DNA of 64,000 nucleotides from a bacterium (lineage in GTDB: Bacteria; Electryoneota; RPQS01; DYHQ01), in assembly GCA_030622545.1 (NCBI GenBank), contig JAUXGA010000001.1, positions 248,001 to 312,000 on the forward strand. The letters run 5' to 3'. The position numbers were made by a program, and so were the translations under genes. Below the pieces are notes generated by a model that was given only the letters and a program-made list of their open reading frames with translations, had not been told where the DNA came from and searched no databases. Below are positions 51,427 to 61,009 of this stretch, in pieces (within the stretch, counting starts at the first letter, position 1; every line of letters starts with the position of its first letter).

Positions 51427-53130
51427 ATGGCATCACGTATTCCCAACCTCCTGCTCAATTCGAGTCAGATTACTCAGGACCACTTTCTGATTTTTAAATC
51501 GCGTCAGAAAGATTCGGGCAACTCCGTGGTGACGGAGCTTGTCAAACTGGGCGCTGTTACTGAAGAGCAAGTCTCAAAGTTTATCGCGGGCTATTACAAT
51601 CTACCTCAGGTGGATCTGGAGGAAATGGAGGTCAAAGAAGAAGTTCTGCGCCTTCTTTCTCCGGAATTCATTCAAAAGTATCAGGCCTTCCCGCTCAAAC
51701 GCAGCGGAAAAAGCCTCACCGTTGCTCTGGTCGATCCGACAATCGATTTCGTCCTCGATGACATCAAATTTATTACAGGCTATGATGTCGAAGCGGTAGT
51801 GGCAACTGAAACGCAATTCCTTCGGGCGATTGAAAAATACTACCACATGAGCGGGACGCTCGATAAGATCCTGAAAGATATTGATGACACGGAGATTGAA
51901 GTTGTCGAGGAGCGCGGCGACACCGAAATCAGCGACCTGAAGGATGATATTGAAAGCGCTCCGATTGTCAAACTCGTGGACGGAGTTATTTCGGACGCCG
52001 TTCGTAAAGGAGCTTCCGATATTCATATTGAACCGTATGAATATTCATTGCGTGTGCGCTTCCGTATCGATGGCGTTCTCTATGAAGCGATGTCGCCGCC
52101 GATTCATCTGCGCAATTCGATTATTTCACGGCTGAAAATCATGGCGAACCTGGACATCGCCGAGCGCCGAGTCCCGCAGGATGGTCATATCAAGATGAAG
52201 CTGTCGGATAGGACGATTGACCTGCGTGTCTCGACGCTCCCGACGCTGTTTGGCGAGAAACTGGTCATGCGAATTCTGGACAAGACGAATCTATCACTCG
52301 ATTTGACCAAGCTCGGATTCGAAGAGGAATCGCTCGTACATTTTAACCGAGCCATTCGTCTTCCCTATGGGATGATTCTGGTGACCGGCCCGACGGGTTC
52401 GGGAAAAACGACGACCCTCTACAGCGCCCTGACGAAAATAAACACGCCGGATGTGAACACGATGACGGCTGAAGATCCGGTGGAATACAACTTTCAGGGA
52501 CTCAATCAGGTTCAGGTCAAGGAAGAAGTCGGACTCACCTTTGCGACGGCTCTGCGATCTTTTCTGCGACAGGATCCGGATATTATCATGATCGGCGAGG
52601 TGCGTGATTTGGAGACGGCTTCGATTGCGATTCGAGCCGCATTGACCGGGCATTTGGTCCTTTCGACACTGCATACGAATTCCGCGGCGTCGACGATTAC
52701 GCGATTGATTGATATGGGCGTCGAGAAGTTTCTGGTTTCCAGTTCTGTCAACCTTATTATGGCGCAGCGTTTGATGCGCAAAATCTGTTCTAAATGTAAG
52801 GAACCGGTTGACGTCCATCCGGAAGCTCTGCGCGAAGTGGGGATTGACCCGGAAACGGTAAAGGACAAAGTCTTCTATCATGGCGCGGGGTGTTTGGAAT
52901 GCAACAACAGCGGGTACAAGGGTCGAACAGGAATCTACGAGGTCATGCCGATTTCTCCCGCTATGCGGGTCTTGATTTTGGAGAGCGCTTCCACAGCGGA
53001 AATCGAAGCACTGGCGGTAAAAGAAGGCATGTTGACGCTGAGAATGGGAGCAGTTCGGAAGCTTGAAGATGGAGAGACAAGTATTGAAGAAGTCCTGCGA
53101 GTGACCGGTGGAGGCGGGGGAATGGAGTAG
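51427..53130 (+). CDS. pilB: Type IV pilus assembly ATPase PilB (GspE family)
   Basis: The 567-residue product has an N-terminal GspE-II domain, KGASDIHIEPYEYSLRVRFR, Walker A GPTGSGKTTTLYSAL, Walker B-type DPDIIMIGEVRDLETA and LSTLHTNSAASTITR. A C4 zinc site, CSKCKEPVD ... CLECNNSGYKG, follows near residues 455-500. It powers pilus extension at the inner membrane. The gene heads the pilus operon behind a sigma-54 promoter, so expression would depend on an NtrC-type activator. Confidence 0.95.
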   Translation: MASRIPNLLLNSSQITQDHFLIFKSRQKDSGNSVVTELVKLGAVTEEQVSKFIAGYYNLPQVDLEEMEVKEEVLRLLSPEFIQKYQAFPLKRSGKSLTVALVDPTIDFVLDDIKFITGYDVEAVVATETQFLRAIEKYYHMSGTLDKILKDIDDTEIEVVEERGDTEISDLKDDIESAPIVKLVDGVISDAVRKGASDIHIEPYEYSLRVRFRIDGVLYEAMSPPIHLRNSIISRLKIMANLDIAERRVPQDGHIKMKLSDRTIDLRVSTLPTLFGEKLVMRILDKTNLSLDLTKLGFEEESLVHFNRAIRLPYGMILVTGPTGSGKTTTLYSALTKINTPDVNTMTAEDPVEYNFQGLNQVQVKEEVGLTFATALRSFLRQDPDIIMIGEVRDLETASIAIRAALTGHLVLSTLHTNSAASTITRLIDMGVEKFLVSSSVNLIMAQRLMRKICSKCKEPVDVHPEALREVGIDPETVKDKVFYHGAGCLECNNSGYKGRTGIYEVMPISPAMRVLILESASTAEIEALAVKEGMLTLRMGAVRKLEDGETSIEEVLRVTGGGGGME

Positions 53131-53279
53131 AAGTAAGCGAAGTCGACAGCCGCTTGCCTTGATATTGCCGGCTTCTATTCAACTGCTTTGAAAGTCTATG
53201 CTCTTTCGAAGCGGTACCGATTTGATTCCAGTCCTCTTTATAGAGAGGGAATGTTTAGTTACACAGGTAGGGAGACATT

Positions 53280-54377
53280 ATGATTGATATTCGGCGTTTA
53301 CTTCGCGAGCTTATTCAAGCCAAGGGATCCGATTTACATCTGAGCGTAGGAACTCCACCACGCATCCGTGTTGATCAGCGTCTGGTTTCTCTGCAATATG
53401 ATCCTTTAACTCCGGATTTATGCAAACAATTGGCCTACAGTCTGCTGACGGAAAAGCAGCAGAAGCGGCTCGAACTCGAGCTCGAAGTGGATTTTGCTTT
53501 TGGTATCGAAAAGCTGTCACGTTTTCGTGGGAATGTTTTCTTCCAAAAAGGCTCTCTTTCCACCGTGATTCGCTCCATTCCTTTTACGATTCCAACGATT
53601 GAACAGCTCCGACTGCCTAAAATTTGCAACAGCTTTATCCACAAGCCCAAGGGATTGGTTCTGGTAACCGGACCGACTGGCTGTGGAAAGTCAACTAGTC
53701 TCGCGGCAATTGTGGATCGGATCAATACCGAGCGTTCCGTTCATATCATTACGGTCGAAGATCCGGTGGAGTACGTCCACGCTCATAAGCAAGCCTTGAT
53801 TAATCAGCGTGAAGTCGGAGCGGACACCCGCTCGTTTGCTACGGCGTTGAAATATGTCTTGCGTCAGGATCCGGATGTCATTCTTGTGGGCGAGATGCGG
53901 GACCTCGAGACAATAAGCGCTGCGCTGACGGCGGCGGAGACCGGCCATCTTGTCTTTGCAACACTGCATACGAATTCCTCGACGGAATCCATCAACCGTA
54001 TTATTGATGTTTTTCCTCCGCATCAACAAGGGCAGGTTCGTGCTCAGCTCTCGCTGTGTCTCGAAGCCGTGCTCACTCAGAAACTGCTTCAGAAGAAGAC
54101 GGGGGGCGGCATGATGCTGGCCGCGGAGGTGATGACATGTACACCGGCGATTCGTGCGTTGATTCGAGACAACAAAGTGCACGAGATGTACGGCATCATT
54201 CAGGTATCCCGACGCTATGGCATGAACACGATGAATCAGGCACTCTATGAGCTTGTTCAGAAGGGTTTGGTTTCAGGAGAACGCGCTCTGACAAATTCGA
54301 ATCTTCCGGAAGAGCTGGAAAAGATGCTCGGGAAAAAAACCATGACAGCGAGTGAACGGGAAAAGCTGTTGGTTTAA
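53280..54377 (+). CDS. pilT: Type IV pilus retraction ATPase PilT
   Basis: The 365-residue product has ASDLHLSVG-type start (KGSDLHLSVGTPPRIRVD), Walker A GPTGCGKSTSLAAIVD, DPDVILVGEMRDLETISAAL, HLVFATLHTNSSTESINRII and TPAIRALIRDNKVHEMYGII, a near copy of the AIRNLIRE retraction motif. It drives retraction, opposite to PilB. It follows pilB by about 150 bases and pilC follows after 46. No sigma-54 promoter was seen in the pilB-pilT gap. Confidence 0.95.
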   Translation: MIDIRRLLRELIQAKGSDLHLSVGTPPRIRVDQRLVSLQYDPLTPDLCKQLAYSLLTEKQQKRLELELEVDFAFGIEKLSRFRGNVFFQKGSLSTVIRSIPFTIPTIEQLRLPKICNSFIHKPKGLVLVTGPTGCGKSTSLAAIVDRINTERSVHIITVEDPVEYVHAHKQALINQREVGADTRSFATALKYVLRQDPDVILVGEMRDLETISAALTAAETGHLVFATLHTNSSTESINRIIDVFPPHQQGQVRAQLSLCLEAVLTQKLLQKKTGGGMMLAAEVMTCTPAIRALIRDNKVHEMYGIIQVSRRYGMNTMNQALYELVQKGLVSGERALTNSNLPEELEKMLGKKTMTASEREKLLV

Positions 54378-54423
54378 GTAGGTTTGACAATCTTTCAATT
54401 CGTATAAACTGAGGGTGAATAAA

Positions 54424-55623
54424 ATGCCCGTTTTTATGTATACCGGTCGAGCGGCCGGTCAAAGAAAAATCGAGGGGGAAATGGAAGCCCGCGATAGGGC
54501 GGAAGTCATTTCAAAGCTGCGAGCCCGACGCATTGTCGTCGGAGACGTGCGAGCGAAGCCTCGGGAAATTAAATTCAAGACAAGAGCGCGAGTCACCACG
54601 AAAGATTTAGCCATCTTTGCGCGGCTTTTTTCGACGATGATTAATGCAGGGTTGCCCATCGATCAGTGTCTGGATATCCTCGCCAATCAAGTGACCAACC
54701 GCGGGTTCCGCAAGATAATTGCGGAGGTGCATAACTCCGTTTCCGGAGGCGCGTCTTTGGCAGAGGCATTATCGAAACATAAAAAAGTATTCGACAATCT
54801 CTTCGTCCATATGGTGGAAGCCGGGGAAACCGGCGGAGCGCTGGCGCATATCTTCGAACGCCTTTCGATCTATTTGGAAAAAGCGAATGCGCTGAAGCGC
54901 AAAGTCAAGGGCGCGATGATTTATCCTTCCGTCGTTTTTTCCGTGGCTATCGGTGCAACTGTTTTCATGCTGCTGAAAATCATTCCGGTGTTTGCGGAGA
55001 TGTTTTCGCGGATGGATGCGGTGTTGCCTGGCCCGACGCTCTTTGTGATTGGGGTTTCTGAGTTAGTGCAGCAGCTGTTCCTGCCAGGCTTAGGAGCTCT
55101 GGTTGTGTTTATCTTTGTATTTCGAAAATTCTACAAGACAGACAACGGGAGGTATGTAGTCGATAAGATGATGCTCAAGGCGCCGGTCATCGGAATGGTC
55201 ATTCGCAAGACAGCCGTGGCTCGTTTCACGCGGACGCTCGGTGTCCTGATTTCGTCAGGCGTACCGATTCTGCAGGGTCTCGATATCACAGCGAAGACCG
55301 CGGGCAATGCGGTGATTCAGGAGGCGATTGAAAAAACCCGCCGTTCGATTTCCGAGGGAAAGACCATCACGGTTCCTTTGCGAGAGTCCGGTGTATTCCC
55401 TCCAATGGTCGTTCAATTGATATCCGTGGGAGAGCAAACCGGCGGCCTTGCCGAAATGTTGAGCAAAATCGCGGATTTCTATGACGAAGAAGTCGATGCG
55501 GCTGTCGCGGCGATGACCTCACTCATCGAACCGATTGTTATTGTGCTCATGGGCGGACTTATCGGCGGGATGCTCGTTGCCATGTATTTACCGATGTTCG
55601 ACTTGGTCGGCGCGATTAATTAA
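54424..55623 (+). CDS. pilC: Type IV pilus inner-membrane platform protein PilC
   Basis: The product is 399 residues from the ATG after TGAGGGTGAATAAA. It has two GspF/T2SSF domains: ATKDLAIFARLFSTMINAGL (written here as TTKDLAIFARLFSTMINAGL) with GLPIDQCLDIL, and TAVARFTRTLGVLISSGVPI with LQGLDITAKTAGN. Three transmembrane helices lie at about residues 170-190, 220-240 and 370-395 (IVIVLMGGLIGGMLVAMYL). It is the pilus motor platform for PilB and PilT. Confidence 0.95.
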   Translation: MPVFMYTGRAAGQRKIEGEMEARDRAEVISKLRARRIVVGDVRAKPREIKFKTRARVTTKDLAIFARLFSTMINAGLPIDQCLDILANQVTNRGFRKIIAEVHNSVSGGASLAEALSKHKKVFDNLFVHMVEAGETGGALAHIFERLSIYLEKANALKRKVKGAMIYPSVVFSVAIGATVFMLLKIIPVFAEMFSRMDAVLPGPTLFVIGVSELVQQLFLPGLGALVVFIFVFRKFYKTDNGRYVVDKMMLKAPVIGMVIRKTAVARFTRTLGVLISSGVPILQGLDITAKTAGNAVIQEAIEKTRRSISEGKTITVPLRESGVFPPMVVQLISVGEQTGGLAEMLSKIADFYDEEVDAAVAAMTSLIEPIVIVLMGGLIGGMLVAMYLPMFDLVGAIN

Positions 55624-55633
55624 GAGGAATCGA

Positions 55634-57208
55634 ATGGGAATCATTTCAGATAGAGATCGGAATTTCCCTCATTATCTTTTCGCGCGGTTCCTGTTTATCA
55701 GCGTGATACTGGGGCTTGCTATCGCTTTCTTGGTTGAGAGTCCCGCAGCTCGTCTGCCGTTGCTCTTTCTTTTTCTGGGCAATCTGGCGCTGGTCGCGGC
55801 CACCGGATTCTACTTCAAGGTTCGAGGCGCGGATACTTTTCTTCGATGGCTGACTCTATTTGTCGGTGTGGTATTGGATACTGCCGTGATTTACTACACG
55901 GAAGGCGCGGTCAGTGAGTTTGTCTTCCTGTACTTCTTTTCCATCGGAGCGGCCAGTCTCTTCTTAGGTTTGAGAGGCAGTCTCGCGATTGCAGCACTTG
56001 CGGGGATGGGCTATGCTTTTCTGCTGGTCAAATGGCATCCGGTTCTGATAGAGACTCTGACTTTTCAGCTCTTTCTCTATGGCGTCTACTTCGTTCTTAC
56101 GGCGCTCCTGACGGGCTACCTTGCCGAGAAACTGCAGGCGAAGCATCGAGCGTTGGAAAGTAGCCAGCGAGAGCTGTCGCAGACTCAATTCGAAACCGAA
56201 GCTATTTTGAAATCTCTGGGGACAGGACTTTTAGTGGTAGCGGACTCCGGTGATGTTCTCTACTTTAATCCCGCCGGTCGAAGGATTCTCGGATTAACGG
56301 ACATCGAAAATGCCGATGCAGAGACCGTTTTCGTCCGGGAGTTCGTCATCGCGATTCAGAAGGAAGGAGCGGACGCTCAGTGCACGGAAATTGAAGTCCG
56401 CTTGTCGAATGGCTCTTCTCGCCCCGTGGGTTTTTCGGTATCGACTCTGACCAATGGGGAAGGAAACAGGCGGGGGAAGATTATCCTGTTTGCGGATTTG
56501 ACGGAGGCGAAGGAAGAGGAGCGAGAACACAGACGGCGAGAAAGACTGGCGGCGGTCGGAGAACTCGCGCGGGATCTGGCGCATGAAATTCGCAATCCCC
56601 TGGCGACGATTACCGGCAGCGTGGAAATGCTCATTGGTGACGCAATTCACTCATCCGAAAATAAAAAGCTCGGCGAGATTGTGATTCGAGAATCCAAACG
56701 TTTGAACGACCTAATACGAGATTTCTCCGCTTTCGCGCGACTGGAAATTCCTCGGAAGAAACCGATAAACCTTTCCGAGGTTTTGAAGAATCGACACGAA
56801 GATTGGATTGATGTGCGTTTGCCGGACTCCTTTCCAATCAGCGCGGATGAAGGACAATTGGAGATGATTGTGAATGCTGTACTGATGGGACTCTCTCTAT
56901 GGGCTGAAAATGGAGATCGCATTGAGATTACCGCGCGGAAATCCACGGCGTCGGAAGCGCATATCCAGTTTCGTCTCCCGAGAAAAGTATTGCCGGAAGA
57001 CGTTCTCGATTCTGTTTTTCAGCCGTTTAACGAGATGTGGAAACGCCGGCTGGGATTAGCGCTGCCCACGGCGCTTCGAGCCGTGGAAGGTCATGGCGGC
57101 CGGTTGCAGCTTTGCAGTCATGCTGACGAGGGGACTTGGTTCGATTTAGTCCTCGAATCGGTGGATGAATTTGGAAATGGAAAAGAAAGGGCGAATGGTG
57201 GCATCTGA
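55634..57208 (+). CDS. pilS: PilS-like sensor histidine kinase with degenerate ATP-binding domain
   Basis: The 524-residue product starts after AAGAGGAATCGA. Six N-terminal transmembrane segments (to about residue 170) are followed by a PAS-type region (SLGTGLLVVADSGDVLYFNP) and HisKA with H317 in DLAHEIRNPLATITGS. The ATPase lobe begins DEGQLEMIVNAVLMGLSLWA but then reads RLPRKVLPEDVLDSVFQPFN. The DxGxG (G1) motif that should precede the F box is absent, and G2 GLALPTALRAVEGHGG is partial. The kinase reaction may be weak or lost. The response regulator gene overlaps its end. Confidence 0.85.
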   Translation: MGIISDRDRNFPHYLFARFLFISVILGLAIAFLVESPAARLPLLFLFLGNLALVAATGFYFKVRGADTFLRWLTLFVGVVLDTAVIYYTEGAVSEFVFLYFFSIGAASLFLGLRGSLAIAALAGMGYAFLLVKWHPVLIETLTFQLFLYGVYFVLTALLTGYLAEKLQAKHRALESSQRELSQTQFETEAILKSLGTGLLVVADSGDVLYFNPAGRRILGLTDIENADAETVFVREFVIAIQKEGADAQCTEIEVRLSNGSSRPVGFSVSTLTNGEGNRRGKIILFADLTEAKEEEREHRRRERLAAVGELARDLAHEIRNPLATITGSVEMLIGDAIHSSENKKLGEIVIRESKRLNDLIRDFSAFARLEIPRKKPINLSEVLKNRHEDWIDVRLPDSFPISADEGQLEMIVNAVLMGLSLWAENGDRIEITARKSTASEAHIQFRLPRKVLPEDVLDSVFQPFNEMWKRRLGLALPTALRAVEGHGGRLQLCSHADEGTWFDLVLESVDEFGNGKERANGGI

Positions 57209-58568
57209 ACGCATTCTCGTCGTGGATGACGAAGAGAGCATGCGGGAATTCCTGACGATCGTTCTCGGCAAGGAAGGGTACACGGTGCGAATGGTCGAAA
57301 ACGGCAGAAAAGCGCTGGATATACTCGAGCAGGAATCCTTTTCGCTTCTAATAACGGATTTGCGCATGCCTGAAATGACCGGTCTTGAACTGGTCGAAGT
57401 CGCTCGTCGAAGATATCCACAGTTGGCGGTGATTGTTATCACGGCTTTCGCGTCGCTCGAGTCGGCCATTGAAGCTTTGCGTCTGGGAGCGGCGGATTAC
57501 ATTATGAAGCCGTTTCAGGTGGGTGAAATCAAACTTGTTATCGCGAAAGTTTTCGAGCAGCTCGATTTGCGACGGGAAAATCAATCTCTCCGCGAACGAC
57601 TGGAGCAAAACCAGAGCAGTCCGCTTATCGTTGGAAAATCCCCTCAAATGCAGAGGGTCATGGATCTGGTCAAACGCATTGCGCCTTCGGACGCAACCAT
57701 TCTTGTTACCGGGGAGTCTGGGACAGGCAAGGAACTCATCGTGCAGGCGATTCATCGTCATTCCCTGCGTCATCAAAATTCTTTTGTGACGGTGAACTGT
57801 GGGGCGTTTCCGGATTCGCTGCTGGAAAGCGAACTCTTCGGACATGTCAAAGGCAGTTTCACGGGAGCGGTTCGCGATAAGGAAGGTCTTTTCAAGGTGG
57901 CATCCAAAGGAACGCTTTTCCTCGATGAAATTGCTGAAATGAGTTCATCCTTACAGGTGAAATTATTGCGCGCGCTCCAAGAGCGCGAAATCCTGCCTAT
58001 TGGTGCGACGAAACCTATCAAAGTGGATGTCCGCGTGATTGCCGCAACCAATGCGGATATCGAAAAGAAACAGAAGAGCGGCGAGTTCCGGTCTGATCTC
58101 TATTATCGTTTGGCGGTGATCCCCGTTCATCTGGCTCCCTTGCGCGAACGGAGGGAAGATATTCCAGAATTGGTTCACCATTTTTTGGAACGTGCCTGCA
58201 AGCGCAACGGGCTGCCCGATAGAAAAATTTCGCCCGAAGCGATGAAACTTGTGCTTGCCTATCCTTGGCCGGGCAATGTCCGGGAACTTGAAAATACAAT
58301 CGAACGCGCGGTGATTCTGTCCGAATCGGATACCGTCATGCCGGAAGCCTTGCCGGGGAAGATTCATTCCTCGGTGTCGAGCAGTTTTCAATGGAATCTT
58401 TCGCAGGACACCATGACCCTCGAGGAAGTGGAAAAAGACTATTTACTTCAAGTATTAGAAGAGACCGGATGGCAAAAGAAGCGAGCGTCGGAGATTTTGG
58501 GTATTGACCCATCCACGATTTATCGCAAACTTCAGCGCTACGGTATCGAGCCACCATCGAAAACGTAA
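57195..58568 (+). CDS. pilR: NtrC-family response regulator, PilR-like
   Basis: The product is 457 residues from the ATG at 57195 (GAAAGGGCGA before it); longer starts at 57165 or 57177 would overlap the kinase gene more. Receiver domain with phospho-site D55 in LLITDLRMPEM, then AAA+ domain: Walker A GESGTGKE, sigma-54 contact loop GSFTGA, Walker B GTLFLDEIAEM, and a Fis-type HTH (KKRASEILGIDPSTIYRKLQ). It would activate sigma-54 promoters such as those at 51293, 58707 and 59546 in response to its kinase. Confidence 0.93.
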   Translation: MVASERILVVDDEESMREFLTIVLGKEGYTVRMVENGRKALDILEQESFSLLITDLRMPEMTGLELVEVARRRYPQLAVIVITAFASLESAIEALRLGAADYIMKPFQVGEIKLVIAKVFEQLDLRRENQSLRERLEQNQSSPLIVGKSPQMQRVMDLVKRIAPSDATILVTGESGTGKELIVQAIHRHSLRHQNSFVTVNCGAFPDSLLESELFGHVKGSFTGAVRDKEGLFKVASKGTLFLDEIAEMSSSLQVKLLRALQEREILPIGATKPIKVDVRVIAATNADIEKKQKSGEFRSDLYYRLAVIPVHLAPLRERREDIPELVHHFLERACKRNGLPDRKISPEAMKLVLAYPWPGNVRELENTIERAVILSESDTVMPEALPGKIHSSVSSSFQWNLSQDTMTLEEVEKDYLLQVLEETGWQKKRASEILGIDPSTIYRKLQRYGIEPPSKT

Positions 58569-58592
58569 TCTGAGCATCAGGATGCTTGCGAT

Positions 58593-58610
58593 GTGCAACT
58601 TTGTTTGCAC
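58593..58610 (+). promoter_or_regulatory. Palindromic activator site upstream of the pilin gene
   Basis: GTGCAACTTTGTTTGCAC is an exact inverted repeat GTGCAA-N6-TTGCAC, about 97 bases upstream of the sigma-54 promoter at 58707, a normal enhancer distance. A related sequence is at 59453-59470. Confidence 0.55.
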
Positions 58611-58706
58611 CCTGCAACGGCAAAATGACGATTTTTTGCAATTCCTCGATAGGGACATTACCACAATGTTCAATAGAAATAAGAAATAAGCAAGCGCAGG
58701 AAAGAT

Positions 58707-58721
58707 TGGCACGAGCCTTGC
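58707..58721 (+). promoter_or_regulatory. Sigma-54 promoter of the pilin gene
   Basis: TGGCACGAGCCTTGC matches the -24/-12 consensus exactly. It lies 61 bases before the pilin ATG. The gap 58569-58782 also contains the enhancer-like sites; nothing else is seen. Confidence 0.85.
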
Positions 58722-58782
58722 CGAATCTATTAAACGAAAATAAGGTCAAACAATCCATTCATTCCTTTTTTGGAGGTGTAAA

Positions 58783-59205
58783 ATGACGAAGCGTTTACGG
58801 AACAAAAAGAATCAAAAGGGATTCACCCTTATCGAGTTGCTGGTCGTAATCGTGATTATCGGTATTTTGGCGGCTGTTGCGGTTCCACGTTTTATTGGGG
58901 CTCAGGATCGTGCCCGTGTCGGAGCGGCTCGCGCGGATGTTGACCAATTCCGGCAGGCTCTGGCGATGTTCGAAATCGACAATGCGGATTACCCGGCAGC
59001 TATGACGCTGGCAACGGCTCCCACCGTTTTGGTGGATCCGAACGCCAATCCGTATATGACTCTGCCGACCGGTGGTAACTTCGTGGCAGGAAGTTTTGCG
59101 TACACGTATGATGGTGTGTCAACGCCGACCTCCTATTCTCTGCTTGTCACGGCTAATGACAATTCCGGTACAGTTCTGACCGCAACACCGGACGCTGTGA
59201 ATTAG
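58783..59205 (+). CDS. pilA: Type IV pilin/GspG-type major pilin
   Basis: The 140-residue prepilin has a short basic leader ([13 protein letters not shown]) and cleavage site G13/F14. The mature N-terminus is [20 protein letters not shown] with Glu at position 5 (E18). The rest resembles GspG-like pilins ([29 protein letters not shown]). TTGGAGGTG precedes the ATG. It is driven by the sigma-54 promoter at 58707 and is probably the main subunit extended by PilB/PilC. The terminator at 59270 follows. Confidence 0.93.
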   Translation: MTKRLRNKKNQKGFTLIELLVVIVIIGILAAVAVPRFIGAQDRARVGAARADVDQFRQALAMFEIDNADYPAAMTLATAPTVLVDPNANPYMTLPTGGNFVAGSFAYTYDGVSTPTSYSLLVTANDNSGTVLTATPDAVN

Positions 59206-59269
59206 CATCTGACAATTCGAGCGCTGCACTTGGGCAAATTTAAATTTGGTCCATGTTGCGAGCGGCCAC

Positions 59270-59301
59270 GCGAGCCTGCCTTTGGCGGGCTCGCTTTCTT
59301 T
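59270..59301 (+). terminator. Rho-independent terminator after the pilin gene
   Basis: GCGAGCCTGCC, loop TTT, GGCGGGCTCGC with one TG pair, then TTTCTTT. It separates the pilin from the next regulator. Confidence 0.85.
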
Positions 59302-59452
59302 ATGGGATGAAATCGTATAGGAAAGGCTATGGGATTACATAGAAAATCCGCTTTGATTTTAGTTTTGATATCGAATGATGACTTGAAGTTTCGAGGTTTC
59401 AAATCAGTGCGAGTGACATAGGTTTGCGCGTATGAGGCAAATTGCGCCCCCC

Positions 59453-59470
59453 GTGTGAACGAATTTGCAC
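59453..59470 (+). promoter_or_regulatory. Enhancer-like site related to the pilin site
   Basis: GTGTGAACGAATTTGCAC keeps the right half TTGCAC and four of six bases of the left half GTGCAA, with the same N6 spacing. It is about 76 bases before the sigma-54 promoter at 59546. A second shared motif, ATTTTTGCAA, follows at about 59496, like ATTTTTTGCAA at 58631. Confidence 0.45.
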
Positions 59471-59545
59471 CATGCTTGCTTTAAGGGTGAGGCAGATTTT
59501 TGCAACTCATTGCGTAGTATGAAACAAGTATCGCAAAGAGAGGCG

Positions 59546-59560
59546 TGGCATAACCCTTGC
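59546..59560 (+). promoter_or_regulatory. Sigma-54 promoter of the second NtrC-type regulator
   Basis: TGGCATAACCCTTGC matches the consensus exactly in boxes and spacing, 55 bases before the ATG at 59616. The gap 59206-59615 holds only the terminator, the enhancer-like sites and this promoter. Confidence 0.85.
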
Positions 59561-59615
59561 AATTAAGTAGAACTGACCATCGAAATCGTTTTTTTCACCC
59601 ATCTACATTTCGCTT

Positions 59616-60995
59616 ATGCCCAGAGAAAAGATACTTATTGTCGAAGACGAAGGGGGTTATCGAGAGTACCTGACTTCGCACCTCGAAGAGAGGGGCTTTT
59701 CAGTCAGCGCAGCGCCTGACGGAATGTCGGCTCTCGATATTTTTACGGAAGAGGAATTCGATCTGGTTTTGCTTGATTTGCGGCTTCCGGGTCAGGATGG
59801 CTTGGATGTGTTGAAGCAATTCAAGGATTACTCACCCGAGACGCAGATTGTCATGATGACCGCCTATGGACTCGTGCAATCTGCCGTGGAGGCTATCAAA
59901 AACGGTGCGTTCGACTACATCGCAAAAGAAGCGCTGAATCCCGAAACGCTGAATTTGACCGTTCGGAAAGCGTTGGAACAGCGTCGGCTGAAAAGGGAGA
60001 ATGAACAGCTTCGAGCAGAAATCGGTCGGAAATATACGTTTGAAAACATTATCGGGAAGTCGAAGGCCATGCGCGACGTGTTCCAGAAAATCCAGCGTAT
60101 AGCACCCTTCAAAAGCACGATCCTGATTACGGGAGAATCGGGGACTGGAAAAGAGATGATTTCCAAGGCGATCTATCTCAACAGCCCGCTGCATAACCGC
60201 ACCTTTGTCGCCGTCAATTGCGGCGCGATTCCTGAAATGCTGCTCGAATCTGAGCTTTTTGGTCATATGAAGGGTTCATTTACGGGGGCGATTCGGACGA
60301 AGAAAGGGCTCTTTGAAGAGGCGGATGGCGGGACGATTTTCCTGGATGAAATCAGCGAACTCCCGCTGAATCTCCAAGTGAAACTGCTTCGGGTTTTGCA
60401 GGATCATAAGATTCGTCGTGTAGGAGATACAACAGAAATCTCTATAGATGTTCGTGTAATTGCTGCAACGTCGCGCGACCTTTATCGAGATGTTCGGGAA
60501 GGGCGATTCCGTGAAGACCTGTTCTATCGTCTGAATATCATCCCAATTACCTTGCCGCCGCTTCGAGAACGGACGGATGACATTCCGCTGCTTATCAATC
60601 ATTTCTTGCGGAAACATATGCCGGAACGAGAGGGGATTACGGTGGCGCCGGAAGCGATGCAGCAGCTTATACAATATCGCTGGCCGGGCAATGTCCGCGA
60701 ACTTGAGAATATTATCGAACGTGCGGTCGTTCTTTCCGATTCGAATACGATTACGCCTCAGGCATTGCCGTCGGAACTGCAGCATATTGGAGAAGATTTT
60801 CATATTCAGGTGCCCGAGGAATGCCTTTCGATTAAGCGAACGTTAAAAACATTGGTGCCCGCAGTCGAACAGGAATTAATCCGGCGGGCTTTGAAACAAA
60901 CAAGCAATAATAGAACGCGAGCGGCGATATTGCTTGAAATTTCCCATCGCTCCTTGCTCTATAAGCTCAAGGAGATGAAAGAATGCCAACGGTAG
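59616..60995 (+). CDS. Second NtrC-family response regulator
   Basis: The 459-residue product has a receiver domain with D54 in [12 protein letters not shown]; the usual KP after the last strand reads KE ([12 protein letters not shown]). The AAA+ domain has [25 protein letters not shown], and the C-terminal HTH is [21 protein letters not shown]. No kinase gene is beside it, so the phosphodonor is unknown; the PilS-like protein is one candidate. It is transcribed from a sigma-54 promoter, so it may be made only when another activator (for example the PilR-like protein) is on. The giant lipoprotein follows after 14 bases. Confidence 0.92.
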   Translation: MPREKILIVEDEGGYREYLTSHLEERGFSVSAAPDGMSALDIFTEEEFDLVLLDLRLPGQDGLDVLKQFKDYSPETQIVMMTAYGLVQSAVEAIKNGAFDYIAKEALNPETLNLTVRKALEQRRLKRENEQLRAEIGRKYTFENIIGKSKAMRDVFQKIQRIAPFKSTILITGESGTGKEMISKAIYLNSPLHNRTFVAVNCGAIPEMLLESELFGHMKGSFTGAIRTKKGLFEEADGGTIFLDEISELPLNLQVKLLRVLQDHKIRRVGDTTEISIDVRVIAATSRDLYRDVREGRFREDLFYRLNIIPITLPPLRERTDDIPLLINHFLRKHMPEREGITVAPEAMQQLIQYRWPGNVRELENIIERAVVLSDSNTITPQALPSELQHIGEDFHIQVPEECLSIKRTLKTLVPAVEQELIRRALKQTSNNRTRAAILLEISHRSLLYKLKEMKECQR

Positions 60996-61009
60996 AGGAG
61001 AAACGCGCT

